A stretch of 64,000 nucleotides of DNA from Amoebidium appalachense. Lineage: Eukaryota; Ichthyosporea. The DNA lies in the NCBI GenBank assembly GCA_963693365.1, contig CAVNZM010000016.1, positions 2,542,001 to 2,606,000 on the forward strand, written 5' to 3'. The notes under the pieces were generated by a model. That model was not told where the DNA came from. It did no database searches and saw only the letters and a program-made list of their open reading frames with translations. Numbering within the stretch: the stretch's first letter is position 1; each line of letters begins with the position of its first letter. This document shows, in pieces, positions 37,764-64,000 of the stretch. The position numbers and the translations under genes are program-made.

Positions 37764-38491
37764 TTGGAAGGGGGGGAAGGGGGGGGGGGGGGGGGGGGGG
37801 GAGAAGGGTTAATGTATACCTGGAAGTAGTATATGAGATAGAGGGCCAGATAGAACACAGCCTGGGCAGAAAAGAACACACCCACAAAGGTTAACCCTGC
37901 AAGCTCAGGGTACCAGTAGAGGAAGGCTCGAAGGCCGGTGAAGTGCGCGTCAAAGTGGAGAGTGGCACCGTACATCTGCAAGTGGGTTAAACGGTAAGAT
38001 TTTCTCACTTTAAAATGGAACTTTAAAGCTTATAAAAAAAAGACTTTCTAGTGGCCGCATAAATCTGCAATGGTTCAAACGTAAGATTATGAACCGTTTT
38101 CATATAAAACTTTTTTAAATGCTTTTTAAAGAAATACTTTCAGTGGCCCCGTACCTGTGCAACGTGTTAAAAAAATGTTAATATAATAAACTCTATAAAT
38201 AAAAAGGAAACCTTTTCAGTGGCCCTGTACATCTGCAATGTTAAGATTATGACACTTCTTATAAAAAACCTTTTCCGTGGTCCCCGTACATCCAGTGGGT
38301 TACATTTTTAGATTATAAAACCATCTAAAAAACTTTTTAGTGCCTGGAAAAGGCATTGAATGGACGATAAAAGTGAGTGCACTGCACACATCCACATGCT
38401 TGTCCCTTCTCCCTCTTTCATTCATACACTGTCTACAAAGCCACTCCCCCCCACCCCCCTCCCCCCCCCCCCCCCCCCCCCCCCTCCCCCC

Positions 38492-38543
<52 letters not shown>

Positions 38544-38739
38544 ACACACACACACCCCTACACAAAAACACCAACACCCGTTTTGGCAACTCCAAAACAA
38601 TAGGAAGAGCTGACACCATGTGCACACCAACCTGCACAGGCCTGGTGATGGTAGCCCCACCCCCCCCCCCCCCCCCCCCGCGCCCGCCCGCGCCCGCCCC
38701 CCTCCCCCCCCACCACTTCCCCATCTCCCACTCACCCAT

Positions 38740-38773
<34 letters not shown>

Positions 38774-40170
38774 AACCAACCAACCAATTTTCAAATACAG
38801 CCCACCAACATTGCCAGCTCACTCACTAAACTAAACCAAAAAAAAAAAAAAAAAAAAAAAACCCACCTGCACAGGCTTTGAAAGCCTGACAGTTGCCAAA
38901 CTAACTGGGTGTGCGGCATTGTCATAAAAGTCTTCAAACATGAACACACGCAGCGTCTGTTTCTCCTCCATGAACCCCAACAGGTACAATGGGGAGTAGG
39001 CTACTGTCCAGAGGGTGCGAAGGAGCCACGACCTGTGTGTGTGTGTGTGTGTGTGTGTGAGGGGGGGGGGGGGGGGGGGGAGAGGGAGGGGGGGAGGGGG
39101 GGGCGGGAAGGGGCAGGGGGGCGAAGAGGGGAAGGGGGGGGGGGGGGGGGGGGAGTGGGCGGGGAGGGGAGGGTGGGGGGGGGGGGAGGGGGGGGGAAGG
39201 GGGGGAGCAGGGGAAGGGAGTTAGGGAGAAATAGTGTGTGTGTGTGTGTGTGTGTGTTTGGGTATGCATGAATGTGTGTGTGTGTGTGCGTGTGTGCTGG
39301 GATTGAGTGTTTGTGTGTGCCAGTATGTGTGCTTGTCGGTGTAGTTGGAAGGGGCGGAGGCGGATGCAGGGGGAGGGAGGGGGGGGGTACGTGAGGAAAT
39401 GGTGAAGTGATTGGGAGAGGGGGTTGAGGGTGGGTGTGTGGGTGTGCGGGGGGAGGGGGGGGGGAGGAAGAAGAACTCAAGGTTAGTGGACGAACTAAAC
39501 TGACCGATCACGGCATTTGCAGGCACTACTCACAAGCCTACTCCCCTCACATCAACCACCCATCCACCTCCACCCATCCACACCCACCCATTTATCCCAC
39601 ACAACATTCTTTCGCTTCTTGAAGGCAGCCCCCCCCCCCCCCCCCCCACACACACACACGCACACACACGCACACACACGCACATACATATCCATTCACT
39701 TGCCCATCCCCACACCTTCAACCGACGCCGTCACTTACCCCCTCCCCCCCCCCCCCCCCCCCCCTTGTCTCTCCCCTCCCCTCCCCTCCCCTTTATATTC
39801 ACGTGCACCTCAGGCTTTCCCTCAACCTACGTAAACCCAGCATCCAGTCACACCACCTACCTACCCCCCCCCCCCAACACTCGTGCACTCTACCCACGTA
39901 AACACCCACACACAGTTCGACATAGAAAGATGCCCCCCTCCTACAGACACACGAACACACATACACAACCCACTCGAAGCCTACCCCCCCCCCCCCCCCC
40001 CCCCACCACCACCATCATCATCCCCTTCCCCTCCACACGCACCTGTATTTTAACATATAACTCCTCTTACTCTCCACCAAAATCTTTCTGTCCTCCCTTC
40101 CCCCCCCCCCCCCCCCCCCCTTTCCCCTAATCCCCCTCAATACACCCCACACAACCCCACAAAGCGCTCC

Positions 40171-40203
<33 letters not shown>

Positions 40204-40550
40204 TCATATCCACTCTCCCAATGCCCAAAACAACCACCCCCCCCCCCCCCCCCTTCCCCCCCTACACATACCAATATCTCAGCATACAAATCCTCTTATT
40301 CTCCACCACAGCCGTTATTTCCTCCCTTCCTCCCCCCCCCCCCCCCCCCCCCCCCCGTCTTCCCCACCTCCTCCACCTCCCCCCCCCCCCCCCCCCCCGG
40401 TACCCTCCCCACCTCCCCCCCCCTTCCCCCACCCCACCCACACACGCAGCTATATCTCAGTATGCATTTCCTTTTAATCTCCACCACAGCCGTTCTATCA
40501 TCACTCTCCAACCCCCCCCCCCCCCCACCCACCCACACACACACATACCC

Positions 40551-40581
<31 letters not shown>

Positions 40582-40697
40582 ACTCACACACACACCTCCC
40601 CTACCCCCATCCCCCTCTCCCCCTCCACCCACGCACCTGTATCTCAGCATGCAACTCCTCTTACTCTCCACCACGGCCGTCCTATCCTCACTCTCCC

Positions 40698-40733
<36 letters not shown>

Positions 40734-41287
40734 ACACACACACACCTCTTCACGCACACCTCCCCCCTCCCCCCCCTCCCCCCCACACACAAAACACACG
40801 CACCTGTATCTCAGCATGCAACTCCTCTTACTCTCCACCACGGCCGTCCTATCCTCACTCTCCAACCTCACACTGACCATAAACATGCCATACTCCTGGT
40901 TCACCACCGAGTCTGGCACGTCAAACGTGAGACTGATGTCGTATGCTTGGCCTGAACGGAGAAGACGGGTGTATCCCTTTTCGATGAGTGGCATGGTGGA
41001 TACGGGGAGGGTCGGCTGTGGAAGAAGGGGGGGTGGGGGGGGGGGGGTGCATTTGTGGTCAGTGTGTGTGTGTGCGTGTGTGTGTGGGAGGGGGGAGAGG
41101 GAGTAGGGGGAGGGAGGGGAGAAGGGTGAGGGAGGGTTAGAATGTGTTATAGAGTACGATATACACATTCATAAAGAACAACATAATGCAGAGTGCAAGG
41201 GGGGGAAGGGCAGGGAGGGGAAGGGGGGACGGGGCTGGGCGGCGGCGGGGGGGGGGGGGGGGGGGGGGGGGGGCTTTGTGTGCGTGT

Positions 41288-41322
<35 letters not shown>

Positions 41323-43505
41323 TGGGTATGCATTCATGACAACATGGTCGTGTGCGTGTGTGTTCGTGTGTGTGCGGATATGCATATGCAAAAAATCCTT
41401 CGCAAATCAGAAAGAGCATTGATTTGGAAAGCCATGTGACGGAGCACAACAGAGCACACCAACTTGTAAGCCAGCAAGGATTAGGGCCCCCCCCGGGGGG
41501 GGGGGGGGGGGGGGGGGGGGGAGGGTGACGTTTTCCACTACACAAGACGCACCTAAAACACGCTGCTAAAAATCAACGAGATGAGAAAAGGAACATCAGA
41601 ACATGCAAAGGAGGCCCTACGTAAACACAGCCCATCTTCCCGTGCATGGGAGTGGGGGGGGGGGGGGGGGGGGGGGGGGGGTTTGAATGCGTCAAAAAGT
41701 ACGAAGTACACAAGAACAAACGGATAACACGATGCAGAATGCAAGCCATACATAAAGAGTATGCATAATAAGCAGAGCCCATCCTCAGGGGGGGCCTACG
41801 TCATCCACAGTACCCGAGTTTCGACCTATTCACCTCGTTAACGAAACCCAACTCAGATACTGTTTCACTTGAACATGGGTAGGTCACCCGTCTTGTTCAG
41901 AGACGAGCAGGGTTGCTTATGCAGGCAAGGGCAGTGGGAAAGGCCGGGCCGGGGGTTAAAGTTGCAGCAGTAAGCAGAAGCAAGAAAAATATAGATAGGA
42001 ACTCAGGAGACGGGGCTTCTAGGAAGCTCCCCCGTCGATACCTAAGTCGATACTTCCCTGGCTAACATACTACACCAGCTGAAAAGAATTAAGTCCCGAA
42101 GGCCGCAGGATTCGCAATCAGAGGGGAAAATATGTGGGGGGGGGGGGGGGGGGGGGGAGGGGGGGGAGGGGGAGTTTACATTGCAAGGGTGCAAAGTGGG
42201 GGGAATGGGGAGAGGGGGGGGGGGGGGGGGGGGGGGGGATTGAATGCGGAACACGGTACGAAGTACACATACACGATGAGAAGCATGGTGCAGGACACAT
42301 GCAAAGGCAAACATTAAAGTATGCAATATCAGCAATGCGCACAGTATGCGTCATAAGCAGAGCCCATCATCAGGGAGGGCCCAAGGGCAGAGGAGTGGGG
42401 ATGATAAGGTACTGCTATAAGCCATCAGGTGTTGTGAAGAGAATTATGGTTGATGGTTGACTTTTGCAAGAAGAAAGGAATGAAGGTGGGTAGAGGGAGG
42501 GAGGGGGCAGGGGAAGGGGGGGGAGGGGGGAGGGGGAGGAGTAGTGACGGGAGGCCTAGGCTTGCAGGGGTGGAGCAAAAGAGGGTAAACGGTGTTTTGT
42601 TTGTTGTTGTTATTTCTTTTTTTTCCTTTTCTTTTTTTTTTTCTCTTTTGTTTGGGGGGGGAAGGGGGAGGGGGGTTCGCTGGATTATGGAACGTGAAGA
42701 TTTGCTAAGATTCTCTCTAGCTAAACTAATATTTGAGACCTGCGAAGTGTTTTCTGTGTTCCTAAACATCCCCACCATACTCTTCTCCTCAATGGCCTGC
42801 TGGCCCACCTGACCCTCCACTCCTCCCCCCTCCCTCCCGCCCTCTCTCTCTTTCTTCCCCCCCCCCCCCCCCACCCTCCCCACCCGAAACACACACTTCC
42901 CATAAAGGTTTTAAGTCAGGCACTCACAGGAACACAGTCCCTCCACGCCTTCTTGCTTTACTCCCGTCCCACCCCCGTAACATCCTTCCCCCCCCCCCCC
43001 CCCCCCCACCCCCTCCCTCCTGGTCAACTCAAGTCAGTAAAACATACACTTAATTCCTTCGGCCGACTCCCCCTCTCCCTTTCCCCCGCCTTCCACGCAC
43101 CCTTCACTCTCCCTTCCTCCTATTCTGCCCTCCTCTTTTACCATTACCCTAGTCAATTCACCAGCACCCAAAACAAACATCTAACCAGTCAGTGCATCTC
43201 CATGAACCCACCTTCTCGACAAAGGCTGTTGTGTTGGGCAGCCCAAAGTCCATGTGCACGGGTTTTATGTGCTGTGCGGCAGGGAGATACAGCCACCTAA
43301 AACCAAGGTAGAGACCCAGTGATGTAGTGAACATGATCCAGCAGAGGATGCCCACAACTATGAGTCTTACAAGCAGCCAGGCTCCCCTTTCCGTTGCTAT
43401 TGCCAACCCCTTTCCAAGCTTTTCAGTTGCTGTGTCAACGTAGGCGGAGAGCCATTCCCCCCATTCTTGCACGAGGGATTTCCCTCGGCCGACCAATGCA
43501 TCCAT
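35996..43505 (-). CDS. BSCL2: Seipin, lipid-droplet biogenesis protein
   Basis: Five exons on the minus strand join in phase to 438 residues: 43505-43212, 41015-40804, 39032-38867, 37975-37820 and 36484-35996. Seipin is an ER membrane protein that oligomerises where lipid droplets form. Seen here: a first membrane segment (LLVRLIVVGILCWIMFTTSL) in exon 1; the luminal beta-sandwich with SGQAYDISLTFDVPDS and NQEYGMFMV in exon 2; MLRYRSWLLRTLW across the exon 2/3 join, then LLGFMEEKQTL; and HFDAHFTGLRAFLYWYP plus the second membrane segment (LTFVGVFFSAQAVFYLALYL) in exon 4. The last exon encodes an acidic start (KDEDEEY) and a long Gly-rich tail not usual for the family. A 69-bp open patch at 42801-42733 could be an extra exon but is not needed. 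Introns 2 to 4 are repeat-filled. Confidence 0.9.
36965..37520 (-). repeat. Poly-C-ended units in seipin intron 4
   Basis: On the minus strand, 37076-36970 carries GATGGGCTTTAC, GTTATGCATTCTC, TGCATTGTGTTGTC and GTACTC, then a C-rich end. Shorter fragments lie at about 37350-37270, 37440-37391 and 37520-37460, each joined to a C run (G run on the given strand). Confidence 0.65.
37962..38345 (-). repeat. Tandem copies of the seipin exon 4 acceptor border
   Basis: The border between intron 3 and exon 4 (given strand: GTGGCACCGTACATCTGCA) recurs at 38050, 38142, 38218, 38276 and, weakly, 38339, with spacings 88, 92, 76, 58 and 63. Each copy includes the first bases of the exon and the upstream A/T-rich intron part with AAGATTAT and ATAAAA words. 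At least two extra copies retain the CTGCA (TGCAG) acceptor. Confidence 0.75.
40041..40868 (-). repeat. Tandem copies of the seipin exon 2 donor border
   Basis: The 3' end of exon 2 with its donor (given strand: CGCACCTGTATCTCAGCATG) is followed in intron 2 by four more copies, with the TATCTC anchor at 40807 (real), 40640, 40453, 40275 and 40046. The copy at 40632-40696 is identical to the exon over 65 nt and keeps the donor GTGCGT. The copy at 40447 has lost GT; the one at 40270 has GTATGT; the one at 40038 keeps GTGCGT. Poly-C blocks separate the copies. Confidence 0.85.
41130..42380 (-). repeat. Poly-C-ended units in seipin intron 1, including a near-identical long copy
   Basis: 42136-41681 is an inverted near-copy of 11084-11537 (about 455 bp, few differences). 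Additional units lie at 42375-42239 and 41200-41140. Each block is bounded by G runs on the given strand. All lie in sense orientation relative to seipin. Confidence 0.8.
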
Positions 43506-44687
43506 GACTGCAAGCTAGTGCGGAGGGATGGGTCTCCGCAGAAGCAAAAATTGAAAACGGGAAAAAAGAAAAATAACGTCGTCAAAGACCACAACCTTTA
43601 TTACGTGTGGTGGTAGGTATGTCTAACTATATGTATAAATGATGGTTTGGATGCTAGCGGACAGGTAAGGCTGGTGAAATTAGCGAAAGCTTATCGTTAG
43701 TTTCTGAAGCATCAAGACCGAACAGAAATGGTTGAACTCCAGGTCAGAACATGTGTGGCCGGTCCCGAGGTGTGAGCCATTAGAAAATCGCTTCCAGAAA
43801 AAACCAAAACACAACCGTTCAGAATTTTTCCCGCCCACTATATGGTCTACACTAAGCAGTCACAACGATGTGAACATGTTCATACAAGAGAGAGAAAACA
43901 AAACTGCAGAAAACTCAACAACTTGGAACCGTGATCATCGCATAATCGATAATACGTAACAAAGCGCTGACACGTTGACCTCTGATTGGCCGACAAAAGC
44001 TTCTCATATATGGCTATATATGTATTAGGGGTTTACGCTGTTTACTCGAGGCAAAGAGAACCAGTCTCAGGTATGGGGGGGGGGGGTAATATGTATTAGT
44101 ACTAGAATACGATTGGTCCAAACGGCATCCAATTTGGCGCAAAATTCCAAATCCAGCCAATAACCTGATTGGCTGTAACGGCTCCAAAAAGTGGAACAGA
44201 AAGTGGAACACGAAGATCCACAATAATACGGCTGTGACTGGCCCGCCGTGCATGCTTTGCAGCAGCAAGACGTCACAAAATAAAATCATAATAAAGCCAA
44301 TATTATATAATTATACCGAGGTAACACATGAGCTTTTTTATACTAAATGGCTTACTTTTAATGCAGCTTCTTCTTTGCAATATTGCAGCATTTTCAATTT
44401 TCAAAGCCTCCAGGGGTACATACAATTGTTTTGGTGATAGATAAGTGTAGATAGCTAGGCTACTTCGCCCTGCTGTAACAGCCTATATTGCGCTATAGTA
44501 AGGTGCTTAGATGATAGGCATTCTATGTACTATGCCATAAATTTATTTTCAGCGTGTACAAAAAAACAAAGCCTTCTGTTACAGACCTTCTGTTTTACAT
44601 TCAGGGAAGAAACTAGGACTGCTTCCGACAAAACAAACTTGTCTCCCGAACACGTTATAACAGAAAAACATAAAATCTTTTTCGAAG
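43506..44687. promoter_or_regulatory. Divergent promoter region between seipin and coiled-coil gene 1
   Basis: 1.2 kb between two divergently transcribed starts. It contains five CCAAT/ATTGG pentamers within 190 bp (43985, 44112, 44129, 44157, 44168) and copy 3 of the shared 28-bp motif at 44028. The elements are seen; shared use as a bidirectional promoter is inferred. Confidence 0.4.
44028..44055 (+). promoter_or_regulatory. Shared 28-bp upstream motif, copy 3
   Basis: GTTTACGCTGTTTAC followed by TCGAGGCAAA, 660 bp upstream of the start at 44688 and in the same orientation as the other two copies relative to the plus-strand gene that follows. Confidence 0.4.
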
Positions 44688-52196
<7,509 letters not shown>

Positions 52197-52612
52197 TATG
52201 CGCATTGAAATTGAATGTGGTTATAATAGCCTGAAATCTAGATCTACCACAAAGAAAATTGACTTTTAATAACGTGCATGTTGAACTTCCCAAGTATAAT
52301 AATGGGCAGGGTCACGGTTCCCATTCATCCGGTTAAATTTAAAGTAAACCTAAAAGGCTCACAACCTGGTAAAATTTACCACTTGTGATTTGTAACAGTT
52401 TGATACCTTCAGAATGACTGGTTGATGTGTAGATTGACATTGCACATGTTGTTGCCTTCCCCCCCCCCCCCCCCCCCCCCCCTTCCCCCCCTTCACTCCC
52501 CCCTTCTTCCCCCTCTCTCTCGGCTCCCTCCCCTCCCTTTCGCCCCCCCCCCCCCCCCCCCCCTCCCCCCCCCAACCTCCCCTCCCCCCTCCCCCCCCTC
52601 CCCCCCCCCCCT

Positions 52613-52643
<31 letters not shown>

Positions 52644-53722
52644 CGCCCGCCCTCCGGCCCCCAGTCCCCCTTCTCCCAGCACCCTCGTTTTGGGTGATCG
52701 TCACCACAATGTTGCCCGCCAAAAGGCCCGGGGCGGGGGGGGGGGGGGGGGGGTTGGCCCTTGATTGATAGGAATTGGGGGGGGGGTGGGGGGGGGGGGG
52801 GGGGGGGGGGGGGGGTCGGCCCCTGAGGATCCCCCGAGGCTTCATGTGGCGGGGCAGGGGCCTGTCAACTTTGGCTCGGTGCTTCCAACTAGTGTGGCAC
52901 GTTATAATTCTGCCTGAAAAACGATACCCAACTATTATTTATATGTAGCATGTGAAAATGGAGCGTATATTCTCTACAGACTAGAGCCATTCGTGGTTGT
53001 AAGGTTCCCGCTCTTATACACCATGTCATGACTCATGATCAGCATAGGACGAGCTTCGGATCCACAAAAACTTTGACCTGGAAATTTAGAAATCGGAAAC
53101 ATCTGGCAGCTGGGCACACGCCCATCAATGAGTTGTGTTTGCAACCCTGAATATGCAAATAAACTGAATATGCGAGCATAATATCGATCAAATCGCTCTT
53201 GCTAGCAGCTGCATGCATAAAGTTTGCCATAAACGGTTGAATGGCAAAAAAAAATGTCCTGCTTTCAAAAACACGCCCCAACAGGAGTCTTAGGAGAAAG
53301 TCTTGATGAGCGTTCACCCAATTATAAGCGCAAATAAGTTTTTGAACGGTGCTCACAAAGCCAATGAAAATAGCGTTTCTTTTTGGAGCAGTGGAATGAT
53401 TGGCTCGCTGAATTCTATTTCGAACCACGGTCCACCAGATCTGGGCCGAGGACTGGACTCAGGGCGAGACGCGTACACGATAGTGTTTCGTTTAACGCGG
53501 AGGCGTGACCTTTCACCAAACCAAAAAAAAAACCAAAAAAAAAACAAAAAACCACATACATAGAAGGTGGAGAGAAGAAACCAAAAAAAGGGGGGGCGTA
53601 CTCATGGTATAGGCTTTCTTGTCTGTCTGTTTGTTTCATTAGCTACAACAAATAGCATAACTGTCTAGAATCTGTAGGTCAGCTTTCTATGCCTGTGTGA
53701 CCCGGTAAGGAAGCACCACAAA
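52197..53722. other. Spacer between the two coiled-coil genes
   Basis: C/T-rich block 52461-52670 and G-rich block 52734-52815, then mixed sequence. No gene is supported. A CCAAT at about 53361 and an ATTGG at about 53398 lie upstream of the next start. Confidence 0.5.
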
Positions 53723-63628
<9,906 letters not shown>

Positions 63629-64000
63629 TTAGCAATCCTTCCAGTCACCACTGCTCTTGTACTTCATGCTAATACCGTACCGCTTCGCCTGAGCGCACGA
63701 CGCGGAACCCGCAGAGTACTCCACGCCAAACACGGCCTTGTTTGCGTTCTGGAACGGCTCATAGTAATAACACTCGTTGAACCGCGTGCAGCTCTCGTTG
63801 ATGGCAAAATCAAAAGAACCCTGAAGCCGGCGAAGAATCTCGAGCGCGTTTTTCAGACCGATAACCATTCCGCGGGAGTGCGCAGCGTCGGCGAGCCAGC
63901 GTGCGTATTCGGTCTGCTTGTTCTTGAGCGTCTCTGTGCTTGCGCCGGGGACACAGTCGTGAAGGAAACAGTCCAAGTTATCAGCCTCCAGGCCATCACA
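63629..64000 (-). CDS. GH114-like endo-alpha-1,4-polygalactosaminidase, C-terminal part (5' partial)
   Basis: Open on the minus strand from the window edge to a TAA at 63631-63629, 123 residues visible. It reads CDGLEADNLDCF, then YARWLADAAHSRGMVIGLKN, FDFAINESC, and KAVFGVEYS. This order (CDGxExDN, NxxLAxxAHxxGxxxGLKN, FDxAxNExC, K.VF.vEY) is that of the GH114 TIM-barrel glycosidases, enzymes that cut polymers containing galactosamine. The acidic residues in the CDGLEADN and NES segments are candidates for catalysis. Six or more cysteines suggest a secreted, disulfide-bonded enzyme. The family is known mainly from fungi and bacteria, so origin by transfer is possible but not shown here. The N-terminal half lies beyond the window. 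Confidence 0.8.
   Translation of the reverse strand, partial: CDGLEADNLDCFLHDCVPGASTETLKNKQTEYARWLADAAHSRGMVIGLKNALEILRRLQGSFDFAINESCTRFNECYYYEPFQNANKAVFGVEYSAGSASCAQAKRYGISMKYKSSGDWKDC

Noticed and set aside
40041-40868. CRISPR-like array of direct repeats
   Set aside because: The repeats are degenerate copies of a seipin exon end separated by poly-C, in a nuclear intron; there are no unique spacers of even length and no cas genes.
42733-42801. Open patch VGQQAIEEKSMVGMFRNTEN as an extra seipin exon
   Set aside because: It fits phase 0/0, but its donor (GTCTCA) is poor and seipin is complete without it; left as a remote alternative.

Overview
This window is nuclear DNA of a eukaryote. Coding sequence is carried by short exons with GT-AG borders, and introns and spacers are inflated by poly-C/poly-G runs, (CA)n, (GA)n and other microsatellites. 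The gene set fits a unicellular relative of animals, for example an ichthyosporean-like holozoan: the last exons of a PARN-type deadenylase, a Ragulator subunit LAMTOR4, a glycogen-targeting PP1 subunit with an RVxF motif and a CBM21 domain, seipin, and a GH114 hydrolase. The taxonomic placement is inference. I read all families from sequence patterns and ran no database search.

Layout: 488-2437 (+) is the 3' end of a PARN-like gene. 2438-6779 is a spacer with (CT)n, a terminal-inverted-repeat element, a micro-hairpin and a CCAAT cluster. 6780-7811 (+) is a single-exon protein with half of a fungal-type zinc cluster. 12859-14969 (+) is LAMTOR4, surrounded and interrupted by a dispersed repeat that ends in poly-C. 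19120-20927 (+) is the PP1 glycogen-targeting subunit, with a one-base frame break in its CBM21. 20928-28055 is mostly simple repeat with a few exon-like patches on the minus strand. 28056-28541 (+) is a small secreted or membrane protein, and 33760-34191 (+) a small protein that looks mitochondrially targeted. 35996-43505 (-) is seipin in five exons. 44688-52196 and 53723-60720 (+) are two tandem paralogues of an unknown single-pass membrane coiled-coil protein. 63629-64000 (-) is the C-terminal part of a GH114-like protein.

The genes do not form one pathway, although LAMTOR4 (lysosomal nutrient sensing), the glycogen PP1 subunit and seipin (lipid droplets) all touch nutrient storage.

The most unusual structure is in seipin. 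Pieces that span its exon-intron borders are tandemly repeated inside the adjoining introns: five copies of the exon 2 donor end (one a perfect 65-nt duplicate) and about five or six of the exon 4 acceptor end. A two-copy version precedes exon 5 of the second coiled-coil gene. Other notable signals are a ~110-bp dispersed unit ending in poly-C that always lies in sense orientation in its host gene, a family of micro-hairpins flanked by short direct repeats, a 28-bp motif 650-890 bp upstream of three genes, and strong CCAAT/ATTGG enrichment inside exons of the two coiled-coil genes.
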